A stretch of 23,831 nucleotides of DNA. Source: Acidimicrobiaceae bacterium (GTDB lineage Bacteria; Actinomycetota; Acidimicrobiia; Acidimicrobiales; RAAP-2). A program made the translations under genes and the position numbers. The notes beneath the pieces were generated by a model that searched no databases, was not told where the DNA came from, and saw nothing but the letters and a program-made list of their open reading frames with translations. The DNA is taken from assembly GCA_003152555.1 (NCBI GenBank), contig PMAL01000043.1:156-23986 (forward strand). The letters are read 5' to 3'. Shown here piece after piece: positions 15,150 through 21,723 of this stretch; the stretch's first letter is position 1; each line of letters begins with the position of its first letter.

Positions 15150-16340
15150 CTACGGGATTGTCGTGGTAGTGGTGGACGTGGTGGACGTCGTTGACGTGGT
15201 GGACGTCGTTGACGTCGTAGAGGTCGTAGAGGTCGTCGACGTCGTCGTGGGCGCGACGACGTAACCGGGCCAGCCTTCCCACTCGACACCGGTGCCCTCG
15301 GGCCCCACAACACGCGCGAACTGTGCGCGCAGAGTGTGTGAGAGCAGAAGATTTGCCTCGCCGGCAATATCAAGGGCGTCCCAGCCATGCTGGCCGAGGT
15401 CGACGGCGTACGTCGTAATAACGGTGCCATTCAAGTCATAATTGATGGCCATCACGTCGCACCCGCCGGCCAAATTGGTGTATCCGGACTTCACGCCCAC
15501 GACGCCATCCTCGCCCACGAGCGGCGTGTAAGAGATAACCACACCGGCAACCGGTAATTTCACTCTCGGCAGCACCACGATGTTGCGCACGATGGGCTCA
15601 TTAGTCATCAACGCCACCGCAATGATCGTTTGGTCCTGCGCCGTTGATCGGTCGTACGGGGAGATCCCGGTGTAGTCAACGTAGTGAGTGTGCGTCATAC
15701 CGAAGGCCTTCGCGTCCCGGTTCATCTCACTGACGAACTGCGCCTGGGTCATGCCCAACATCGTCACGAGTAGTTCGGCGTAGTCGCCGGCCGAGTGCAC
15801 TAGTAACCCGCGCAACAGCGTTCCTTCGCAGAGCGTCTCGCCATTGGCAATCGCGGCGTTGGATTGATCGGTCTCGACGTCGAAGTGGTACATCTTGACT
15901 TCGTTCGCGGTGACACTCAAGCAGGGTCCACGTTGCGAATACGTCAGGGGCAGATGTTGCAGCACTACCCACGTCGTCATCATCTTGGTGAGGCTGGCGA
16001 TTGGCTGCTGGGGTTGCGATGGCGACGCCGCCGCAATCGAGAGCGCGGGAACGGCTATCGCGGCGCTACCCTGCCTGGGCCACGGAAGTTTGAGCCTCGC
16101 AGGAATCACTGCGGGAAACGTCGTTGTGGTCGTGGAGGTTGACGTCGTAGCAGTTCCTGGCAACGTCGTCGTAGTCGACGTGGGCGTCGTGGTGGTCGTC
16201 GACGTGCTCGTGGTCGTCGTGGTGGTCGACGACCGGGCGATCTCTGGCGTAACCACGACCAATGTGGCAACCAACACGCCGCTGAGACCAACCGAGATCA
16301 CGGTGCCTCGGCGAAGTAGCCAGCGCGAGGATAATTTCAC
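15150..16340 (-). CDS. Exported S11-type D-alanyl-D-alanine carboxypeptidase-like protein with Thr-rich ends
   Basis: 396 residues from GTG 16338-16340. A basic start and one hydrophobic segment (13-30) give a signal peptide or anchor. A Ser/Thr/Pro linker (37-75) follows, then the penicillin-binding catalytic domain, about 85-345. The motifs are SLTK (Ser116, Lys119), a second motif SAG (183-185, where most S11 enzymes have S-x-N), and KSG (284-286, a conservative form of KTG). Family enzymes remove the terminal D-Ala from peptidoglycan pentapeptide outside the membrane. The protein ends in about thirty Thr/Ser residues built from TST units, right up to the stop, instead of the usual C-terminal domain. 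The Thr tail could be glycosylated or wall-spanning (inference). Confidence 0.87.
   Translation of the reverse strand: MKLSSRWLLRRGTVISVGLSGVLVATLVVVTPEIARSSTTTTTTSTSTTTTTPTSTTTTLPGTATTSTSTTTTTFPAVIPARLKLPWPRQGSAAIAVPALSIAAASPSQPQQPIASLTKMMTTWVVLQHLPLTYSQRGPCLSVTANEVKMYHFDVETDQSNAAIANGETLCEGTLLRGLLVHSAGDYAELLVTMLGMTQAQFVSEMNRDAKAFGMTHTHYVDYTGISPYDRSTAQDQTIIAVALMTNEPIVRNIVVLPRVKLPVAGVVISYTPLVGEDGVVGVKSGYTNLAGGCDVMAINYDLNGTVITTYAVDLGQHGWDALDIAGEANLLLSHTLRAQFARVVGPEGTGVEWEGWPGYVVAPTTTSTTSTTSTTSTTSTTSTTSTTSTTTTTIP
15159..15248 (-). repeat. 9-bp tandem repeats encoding the C-terminal Thr/Ser tail
   Basis: Tandem GTCGTNGAC-like nonamers (plus-strand view) with one or two substitutions each, encoding repeated Ser-Thr-Thr at the end of the carboxypeptidase-like gene. 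Slippage could change its length between strains. Confidence 0.8.
16116..16232 (-). repeat. Low-complexity Thr/Ser/Pro linker region
   Basis: Codes for residues 37-75 of the carboxypeptidase-like protein, almost only Thr and Ser with a few Pro, Gly, Ala and Leu. It separates the membrane segment from the catalytic domain. Confidence 0.7.
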
Positions 16341-16346
16341 CCATTT

Positions 16347-16352
16347 ACCTTA
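16347..16352 (-). promoter_or_regulatory. TAAGGT box: -10 or Shine-Dalgarno of the carboxypeptidase-like gene
   Basis: TAAGGT ends six bases before the GTG start. It fits TANNNT at leaderless spacing, but AAGG at seven bases also fits a ribosome binding site. The sequence cannot separate the two. Confidence 0.3.
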
Positions 16353-16399
16353 CTTTGTGGAATGCGTCGTTCTGGTTACGTGGTGATGACAAAGTCGAA

Positions 16400-16419
16400 C
16401 GTGAAGGTTCAACTTCACG
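16400..16419 (-). terminator. Hairpin overlapping the stop codon of the ECF sigma gene
   Basis: On the minus strand CGTGAAG, six loop bases, then CTTCACG form a perfect 7-bp stem. The stop TGA lies inside the 5' arm, and a moderately T-rich stretch (TTCGACTTTG) follows. It is a plausible terminator for the DGPF-sigma operon. Confidence 0.4.
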
Positions 16420-17668
16420 GATCAAGTTCCGCCAATCGCCGTTCGAGGAAGGCGCGCTCAACTTCATTCTCACACTGGGTCAGCGCCTCGAGATAGGCCA
16501 CACGGGCTTCGTCACGGCGGTCCAACTGTCGCAGAAAGTCTGCGCGTGCGCTGGCGAGATAGTTGTAGTCGCTCAGTTGTGATTCCGGCGCCAGCTGCGC
16601 GAGAGCCTCGAGGCCAACTTCCGGGCCCTGCGCGATGCCCAGGGCGACGGCGCGATTGAGCGCGACGACTGGTGAGGGCCACGACACCAAAAGCAGGTCA
16701 TAGAGGGCAATGATCTGGTTCCAATCGGTTTCTTCCCACGACGACGCTTCGGCGTGCACGGCCGCGACGGCGGCCATCAACGCGAAGCGCCCCGGCGGAG
16801 ATTGTCGAAGCGCCTCGCGCACCAGGCCAACACCCTCCCTGATGGCCTTGGCGTCCCACTGGTCGCGATCCTGCTCCGATAAGAGCAGCAACGTACCATC
16901 GGGGCCCGTACGGGTCTTGTGTCGTGCGTCGGTGAGCACAATCAGCGCCAACAACCCCGCGACTCCGGCATCATTGGCTAGCAACACTCGCAGCATGCGC
17001 GCGAGTTCGAGCGAGCGCTCCACAAGGTCGCGACGCATAAGGCCTGCGCCCGACGGCGCGGTGTGACCAGTCGTGAAGACGAGGTGTACCGCGGCAAGGA
17101 CCGCCTCGATGCGTTCGGGCAGATCGGCTTGCGTCGGCACTCGATACGGAATGTTCGAAGTCTTGATCTTCTTTTTGGCTCGCGTGAGGCGCGCCGCCAT
17201 CGTTGGCTCACTCACGAGAAAGGCTCGAGCCACTTCGGCGGTGGTGAGCCCGCAGAGCAATCGCAACGTGAGCGCTACTTGCGTCTCGATGGACAGCGAC
17301 GGGTGACAGCACGTGAAGATGAGCCGAAGGCGGTCATCGGCAATGAGTGGATTTCCCCCGGTAATCGCCTCCGGCTCACCGTCTTTGTGCACCACGTCAG
17401 TGAGCAACCGATCGTGCGCGGACTGTCGTCGCAGGATGTCAATGGCCCGACGCCGCGCGACCGTCGTCAGCCAGGCACCCGGCTTCGCGGGCACTCCGAG
17501 CTTTGGCCACGTAATCAGGGCCCTAGAAAAAGCCTCCTGCACGCACTCCTCGGCCACGTCAATGTCACCCGCTACCCGTATCGTCGCGGCGAGCACGAAG
17601 GCCCACTCGCTCTGATAGGCGAGCGCGACCGCAGCCTCAACCTCGACGGACGGGTGCTGGTTGATCAG
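16415..17668 (-). CDS. ECF42-type sigma factor with C-terminal TPR-like extension
   Basis: 417 residues if translation begins at the CTG 17666-17668. Region 2 is about 10-75 (YQSEWAFVLAATIRVAGD, AEECVQEAFSRAL, then RRRAIDILRR), and region 4 about 115-175 with the HTH TTAEVARAFLVSEPTMAARL. The long C-terminal extension (about 190-417) is helical and repeat-like, ending with residues such as YNYLASARADFLRQLDRRDEA. This layout, with a DGPF/YCII gene beside it and no anti-sigma gene, defines the ECF42 group. No ATG, GTG or TTG exists between the in-frame stop upstream and the GTG at 17594-17596, and starting there would cut off the first helix of region 2. The CTG overlaps the DGPF stop (CTGA), implying coupled translation. 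Confidence 0.88.
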   Translation of the reverse strand: MINQHPSVEVEAAVALAYQSEWAFVLAATIRVAGDIDVAEECVQEAFSRALITWPKLGVPAKPGAWLTTVARRRAIDILRRQSAHDRLLTDVVHKDGEPEAITGGNPLIADDRLRLIFTCCHPSLSIETQVALTLRLLCGLTTAEVARAFLVSEPTMAARLTRAKKKIKTSNIPYRVPTQADLPERIEAVLAAVHLVFTTGHTAPSGAGLMRRDLVERSLELARMLRVLLANDAGVAGLLALIVLTDARHKTRTGPDGTLLLLSEQDRDQWDAKAIREGVGLVREALRQSPPGRFALMAAVAAVHAEASSWEETDWNQIIALYDLLLVSWPSPVVALNRAVALGIAQGPEVGLEALAQLAPESQLSDYNYLASARADFLRQLDRRDEARVAYLEALTQCENEVERAFLERRLAELDP

Positions 17669-18012
17669 TCGAAAACCCGGATGGGACGAACTTCAACGCC
17701 GCCGAATGGCGCCGGCACCTGTCCCGCGATCGCGATCGCCTCGTCCAGGTCGGCCGCTTCAATGACGTAGTAGCCGCCCAGCGCCTCTTTGGTCTCGGCA
17801 AATGCGCCGTCGGTGATGAGCAGTTTGCCCGAGGCGTCACGTCGCAGCGACGTGGCGCTTGACGTCGGGTGCAGCGCGTTGCCACCGCGAAGCTTCGACG
17901 CATTATTTTTACCAAAGGTTTCGTGCTCGGCCATCATCTTGCCCGCAGTCTCGCCATCGGCGTTCGCCCACGAGGCTTCGTTTTCGTAGATTAGGACTAA
18001 GTATTCAGACAT
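17665..18012 (-). CDS. DGPF/YCII-family protein, partner of the ECF42 sigma factor
   Basis: 115 residues, one complete YCII-like ferredoxin-fold domain: MSEYLVLIYENE at the start, ITDGAFAETKEALGGYYVIE in the middle (68-71 is DGAF where most members have DGPF), and an AADLDEAIAIA helix before the final strand. DGPF genes regularly sit beside ECF42 sigma factors, and in the studied case belong to the sigma factor's own regulon; their biochemical role is not established. Excellent Shine-Dalgarno (AAGGAG, seven bases before the ATG). The 3' end overlaps the CTG start of the sigma gene. The promoter upstream matches the ECF42 consensus, suggesting positive autoregulation. Confidence 0.92.
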   Translation of the reverse strand: MSEYLVLIYENEASWANADGETAGKMMAEHETFGKNNASKLRGGNALHPTSSATSLRRDASGKLLITDGAFAETKEALGGYYVIEAADLDEAIAIAGQVPAPFGGVEVRPIRVFD

Positions 18013-18019
18013 GTGTGGT

Positions 18020-18025
18020 CTCCTT
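18020..18025 (-). promoter_or_regulatory. Shine-Dalgarno of the DGPF gene
   Basis: AAGGAG with a seven-base spacer, the clearest ribosome binding site in the window. It contrasts with the many leaderless-looking starts around it. Confidence 0.8.
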
Positions 18026-18032
18026 GCAGTTG

Positions 18033-18049
18033 GGTCCGCACCTCGGACC
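18033..18049 (-). other. Hairpin in the 5' leader of the DGPF-sigma transcript
   Basis: GGTCCG, five loop bases, CGGACC: a perfect 6-bp GC-rich stem between the predicted transcript start and the Shine-Dalgarno. It may stabilise the message or only be incidental. Confidence 0.35.
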
Positions 18050-18060
18050 TCACCAATACC

Positions 18061-18087
18061 GACGAACGGGAATCAACAAAATCGACA
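18061..18087 (-). promoter_or_regulatory. ECF42-type promoter, TGTCGA-N17-CGTC
   Basis: On the minus strand TGTCGA (18082-18087) is followed after 17 bases by CGTC (18061-18064), about 50 bases before the DGPF start codon. The published ECF42 target motif is, as I recall it, TGTCGA at -35 and CGA/TC at -10, so both halves match. This supports autoregulation of the DGPF-sigma operon. Confidence 0.65.
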
Positions 18088-18111
18088 GTCCCGACAGTAT
18101 TCACCAGATTC

Positions 18112-19128
18112 CTAGTTGACGGCGTTCCACTCATCGTCGCTCAGGCGGCCTAAACGTTCCAGCTCGTCGAGGCTGGTCAGCGTCAACGCCGTTCGCGCGT
18201 CGTCGATGTAGGAAATACGGTCAAACCCCAGGCGACGCCAGGGCTGAAAGAGTGAGCGCGTTGTCGAGGCGCTCGAATAGATGCCGCGCACCAGCACGCC
18301 CGATTCGCCCGCCGCTACGACCAAGGCGGGACGAAGTTTGGCGCGCTGCTCGGGGATGACGGGATCAACCGCATCAAAGGGGATCTCGGCGAGCACGACG
18401 GTAGCCACGAAAGGATGCTCAGCACTAAACCGCTCTGATTCGGCCGGGGTCAGCAACAGCCGTCGACGCTCAATCGTCGGCACCGGTTCAACGTTCACGG
18501 GCGCTGGCTCCACCGGCGCCACCTTTTTGTCGCTCTTCACACGTACCGGGCGCGCCGGATGCACCGGAGCGCTATTGCGGCGGCGGCGTTTCTCCTCTTC
18601 GCGGCGAGCCTTGCGTTGCTCGCGAACCTCGGGGTCAATCTGCTTGGGCGCCAGCAATGCCGAACTTGGCGCGATCTCGGGCAGCTCCGGCAATGCAAAC
18701 TGGGGCCGTTCGTCGAGCAACTGTCGACAGTGCGCAGCCGCGGGAAACTCCTCTCCAATCGCGAAGGTGAGCAACGCCACGATCTCATCATCCGTAGCGC
18801 CGTTAGCGATGAGTTGATCAATGGCGGCGGACAGTTGCTCGTAGGAGGGCGAGTCCGCGTGATCACCGAGCGCGGTGACGATCTTCTCTAGCGGTTCCAT
18901 CGCAAGCAGCTCTAAGAGACCCTTGACCGCCGCGATCGGCGCCCCGATGGCGAAGGCGGTGACGTCACGTCGTTGCTGAAGGCTGCGTAACGGCATGCCC
19001 ACGACGGCGCTGATCTTGGCGTTGCCGCGTAGGTCGAGCGAATCAACCGCCTCCAACACGGTGGCGTCGTCGATCTTTAAGAGACCTCGGCGCACGTAGT
19101 GCACCGGACTGGAAGTGGACGGCGTCAC
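18112..19128 (-). CDS. Unknown protein with PemK/MazF-like C-terminal domain
   Basis: 338 residues in three parts. An alpha-helical N-terminal region (about 1-150) begins VHYVRRGLLKIDDATVLEAV. A low-complexity charged/Pro linker (about 160-235) includes a very basic run near 170-184 and repeated Pro-Val. The C-terminal region (about 240-338) has the course of a PemK/MazF fold: ATVVLAEIPFDAVDPV, EQRAKLRPALVVAAG, VLVRGIYSS, LGFDRISYIDDARTALTLTS, LGRLSDDEWNAV. MazF enzymes are RNA interferases, but here the domain is fused to a long N-terminal part, has no antitoxin-like gene next to it, and sits in a metabolic operon. A non-toxin role is therefore likely. Start GTG, with AGG overlapping the upstream acyl-CoA dehydrogenase stop codon six bases away. 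Confidence 0.75.
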   Translation of the reverse strand: MTPSTSSPVHYVRRGLLKIDDATVLEAVDSLDLRGNAKISAVVGMPLRSLQQRRDVTAFAIGAPIAAVKGLLELLAMEPLEKIVTALGDHADSPSYEQLSAAIDQLIANGATDDEIVALLTFAIGEEFPAAAHCRQLLDERPQFALPELPEIAPSSALLAPKQIDPEVREQRKARREEEKRRRRNSAPVHPARPVRVKSDKKVAPVEPAPVNVEPVPTIERRRLLLTPAESERFSAEHPFVATVVLAEIPFDAVDPVIPEQRAKLRPALVVAAGESGVLVRGIYSSASTTRSLFQPWRRLGFDRISYIDDARTALTLTSLDELERLGRLSDDEWNAVN

Positions 19129-19134
19129 GACGAC

Positions 19135-20277
19135 CTACTTTAAGAGATGCTTGGCGACCACGATCCGCTGGACCTGGTTGGTGCCCTCGTAGATCTGCGT
19201 GATCTTGGCGTCGCGCATAAAGCGCTCGACCGGGAACTCCTTGGTGAATCCGTAGCCGCCGAGCAACTGCACGGCGTCGGTCGTGACGCTCATCGCGGTG
19301 TCGGACGCGAAGGACTTCGCCGCCGCGCCGATATAGCCCAACTCCCCGTCGGGGTCGCCAGCGTCGATGATGGCACAAGCGCGATAGACCAGCGCCCTCG
19401 CCGCCTCATTGCGAATCGCCATGTCGGCCAGCATGAAGCGCAGCCCCTGCAGGTCACTGATGGGTGCGCCGAAGGCCTTCCTCCCCTGCATGTAATTGCC
19501 GGCGAAGTCGATCGCGCCCTGAGAGATGCCGACGGCCTGGGCGCCAATAGTGGGCCGCGAACGCGCCAGCGTGTGCATCGCAATCTTGAAGCCGTCGCCC
19601 TCCTCGCCAATTCGATGCGACAGTGGGACCCGCACGTTGTCAAAGACAACCTCTCCCGTGGGCGACGCGCGCAGGCCGAGCTTGTCCTCAAACTTGGGAA
19701 ACTCCACACCCGGACCCTTTTCGACGAGGAAGCAGGTGATCCCGCGACTCTTCAGATCCAAATTGGTCGAGGCGAAAACCGTGTAGGTGTCCGATACGCC
19801 GGCGTTGGTAATCCAGAACTTTGAGCCGTTGAGCACGTAGTCGTCCCCGTCGCGCACCGCGCGACAGCGCATGGAGGCCACGTCGGAGCCGGCGTCGGCT
19901 TCGGATAGACAGTAGGAGCCTTGAATCTCGCCGGTCGCAAATCGCGGCAGGTACTGCTGCTTGATCTCTTCGGAGGCGAAGTTCATGACGGGCAGCATCG
20001 CCAGTTTGGAGATCAGCATGGTCACCGAGGTTGACGCGCAGCCCCGGGCGATCTCTTCGATCATGATTGCCTGGGTCACCATGTCGCCACCGGATCCGCC
20101 GTACTTCTCAGGCACCCACACCGATGGCAGCTCTATCTCGCGACAGGCGTCCCAACTCTCCTGGGGGTAGATCTGCTCGCGGTCGTAGTGCGCGGCGTGC
20201 GGGGTAATGCGACTATCGACGAATCCGTGCATCACGTCGCGAAAGGCGCGCTGCTCGTCGTTGAGATCGAAACTCAT
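19135..20277 (-). CDS. Acyl-CoA dehydrogenase
   Basis: 380 residues, the standard length. Helical N-terminal domain (SFDLNDEQRAFRDVMHGFV), beta middle domain with the family signature CLSEADAGSDVASM and GSKFWITNAG, and helical C-terminal domain with GRKAFGAPISDLQGLRFMLADM and QLLGGYGFTKEFPVERFMRD. The catalytic base is Glu364 in IYEGTNQVQRIV, the position used by short/medium-chain and isovaleryl-type enzymes. It makes the first oxidation of a fatty- or branched-acyl-CoA with FAD, passing electrons to ETF. Being downstream of leuB/ilvE suggests, but does not prove, a branched-chain acyl substrate. Only a weak GAAAG precedes the ATG; the gene is 18 bases after the unknown orf and probably co-transcribed. 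Confidence 0.95.
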   Translation of the reverse strand: MSFDLNDEQRAFRDVMHGFVDSRITPHAAHYDREQIYPQESWDACREIELPSVWVPEKYGGSGGDMVTQAIMIEEIARGCASTSVTMLISKLAMLPVMNFASEEIKQQYLPRFATGEIQGSYCLSEADAGSDVASMRCRAVRDGDDYVLNGSKFWITNAGVSDTYTVFASTNLDLKSRGITCFLVEKGPGVEFPKFEDKLGLRASPTGEVVFDNVRVPLSHRIGEEGDGFKIAMHTLARSRPTIGAQAVGISQGAIDFAGNYMQGRKAFGAPISDLQGLRFMLADMAIRNEAARALVYRACAIIDAGDPDGELGYIGAAAKSFASDTAMSVTTDAVQLLGGYGFTKEFPVERFMRDAKITQIYEGTNQVQRIVVAKHLLK

Positions 20278-20295
20278 GGCAATTCTTTCGTAGTG

Positions 20296-20766
20296 CTAGT
20301 GACCGACGTGGGCAACGCTAATCAGCAAATCTTCCCTCGTGACGCCGTCAACAAAACGGCGCTGCAACGCGTAACCGTGCGCCAGACCCGCGAATTGCGC
20401 CGTCTGGTCACGTTCGATAAGTGGCGACGTACGAAGTCCGAAGTGGTCCAGCGCCACGTGCACGTCCTCGGGGATCGGGCCGCGCCCCACGAGGCTGGCG
20501 CGTTTGGCCGCGACGAGCGCGACGCCCAGTTCCACGTCGTGGCGGTCCTGGGGGTGGGCGAAGTGCAGTTTGGCGCACTGGCGCTGCGCGATCGTGAGGG
20601 CAAATCCCTCGCCGGGCGCCGGGGTGCCGTACCCCTTGCCCGAGGTGGGGTTCAGCGAATGCTGCAGTCCGGGCTTGGGCGTACGGCCAATCTCGGGTGT
20701 CTGCGTGAGCATGGTCGGGCGCACTTCGCCGGACGCGGGAACGGGAGAAAACGTGGGTTGAGTCAC
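20296..20766 (-). CDS. Conserved-looking hypothetical protein between ilvE and acyl-CoA dehydrogenase
   Basis: 156 residues, not confidently recognised. The N-terminal 55 residues are Pro/Gly/Thr-rich and probably unstructured (TFSPVPASGEV ... GKGYGTPAPGEG). From about residue 56 the sequence is helical: FALTIAQRQCAKLHFAHPQD, RHDVELGVALVAAKRASLVGR, GPIPEDVHVALDHFGL. I believe a similar 'GEGFALTIA...VALVAAKRASLVGR' protein occurs in related actinobacteria, but could not check. No membrane segment or signal peptide. The antisense frame over it is also open, but its product has no coherent composition and overlaps both neighbours. GTG start; a TAGTGT box lies six bases upstream, so it may have its own promoter inside the run. 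Confidence 0.65.
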   Translation of the reverse strand: MTQPTFSPVPASGEVRPTMLTQTPEIGRTPKPGLQHSLNPTSGKGYGTPAPGEGFALTIAQRQCAKLHFAHPQDRHDVELGVALVAAKRASLVGRGPIPEDVHVALDHFGLRTSPLIERDQTAQFAGLAHGYALQRRFVDGVTREDLLISVAHVGH

Positions 20767-20772
20767 ACTTCG

Positions 20773-20778
20773 ACACTA
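20773..20778 (-). promoter_or_regulatory. -10 box, leaderless-type, for the unknown orf after ilvE
   Basis: TAGTGT ends exactly six bases before the GTG at 20764-20766, in the 28-base gap after ilvE. It could be an internal promoter feeding the unknown orf, acyl-CoA dehydrogenase and PemK-like gene. Confidence 0.35.
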
Positions 20779-20794
20779 CCCCTGAAAGGTCCCA

Positions 20795-21721
20795 CTAAAT
20801 CCTGGTTAGCCAAGTTTCGTATTGCGCCAATTCTCCGCGCACCGCCTGGTGGTAGGTCGCCTGGAGGACCTTGGTAATGGGACCGGGGTGGCCCTCGCCC
20901 ACCACACGATCATCAACCGAGGCAATGGGCACGATCTCGGCCGCGGTGCCGGTGAGGAAGGCCTCATCGGCTATGTACAGGTCGTCACGGCGCATCGCCT
21001 CAAAACTCACTGAATAGCCGTGGTCGTTAGCGATGCGCACCACGCTCGCCTGCGTGACGCCGCGTAGCGCGCCGGCTTCTGACGGCGGCGGGCTAACGAT
21101 CAGGCCGTCGCGAACAATGAAGAGGTTCTCACCCGTGCATTCCGAGATTCGCCCGTCGGGTCCGAGCATGATTGCCTCGTCGTAGCCGGCCTTGACCGCT
21201 TCGACCTTGGCCAGACTCGAGTTGACGTAGCCGCCCACGGTCTTAGACGCGGTGGGCATTGCGTTAGGACCGTGGCGCACCCACGAGGAAATCTTCATTC
21301 GCACGCCGTTCTCGACGCCCTCGTCACCCAGGTACGCGCCCCACGGCCAGCAGGCAATGGCGACGTTCACCGGCGCGGGCAGCGGGTTGACACCCATTTC
21401 GCCGTAGCCCAGATACACCAAGGGCCGCAGGTAGCAACCGTCGTCCATCTTGTTCACGCGCACGACTTCGACAGATGCTTCACAGAGTTCGTTCAACGTG
21501 TAGGGCACGTCGATCATCAGGATTTTGCAACTGCGCAAGAGACGCTCCAAATGATCGCGCAGGCGGAAGATGGCCGGTCCCTTTGACGTGGGATAGGCCC
21601 GAATGCCCTCAAAGGCGCCGGTGCCGTAGTGCAGCGTGTGGGTGAGTACGTGGACCGTGGCCTTCTCCCAAGCAACTAGCTCGCCGTCCATCCAGATCTT
21701 CTTGGTGGGAGTAATGGCCAT
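20795..21721 (-). CDS. ilvE: Branched-chain amino acid aminotransferase
   Basis: 308 residues, fold-type IV PLP enzyme of the bacterial IlvE type. Recognisable parts are MDGELVAWEKATVHVLTHTLHYGTGAFEGIRAY, the PLP-binding Lys160 in MPTASKTVGGYVNSSLAKVEA split across strand and helix, and the family signature EAIMLGPDGRISECTGENLFIV with Glu194. The enzyme makes leucine, isoleucine and valine from their 2-oxoacids with glutamate, in the cytoplasm. It follows leuB with a two-base gap; GAGG within the last leuB codons is its ribosome binding site, so translation is probably coupled. All key residues are present. Confidence 0.96.
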   Translation of the reverse strand: MAITPTKKIWMDGELVAWEKATVHVLTHTLHYGTGAFEGIRAYPTSKGPAIFRLRDHLERLLRSCKILMIDVPYTLNELCEASVEVVRVNKMDDGCYLRPLVYLGYGEMGVNPLPAPVNVAIACWPWGAYLGDEGVENGVRMKISSWVRHGPNAMPTASKTVGGYVNSSLAKVEAVKAGYDEAIMLGPDGRISECTGENLFIVRDGLIVSPPPSEAGALRGVTQASVVRIANDHGYSVSFEAMRRDDLYIADEAFLTGTAAEIVPIASVDDRVVGEGHPGPITKVLQATYHQAVRGELAQYETWLTRI

Positions 21722-21723
21722 GT

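Noticed and set aside
15159..15248. Short tandem repeats as a possible CRISPR or regulatory array
   Set aside because: The units are 9 bp, contiguous and in frame, encoding Ser/Thr; there are no spacers.
18112..19128. Toxin-antitoxin module
   Set aside because: The PemK-like domain is part of a long fusion without any small antitoxin-like gene beside it.
19147..19824. 225-codon plus-strand ORF
   Set aside because: Antisense shadow of acyl-CoA dehydrogenase.
20188..20877. 229-codon plus-strand ORF
   Set aside because: Overlaps acyl-CoA dehydrogenase, the unknown orf and ilvE in antisense; composition is incoherent, while the minus frame gives a structured protein in operon position.
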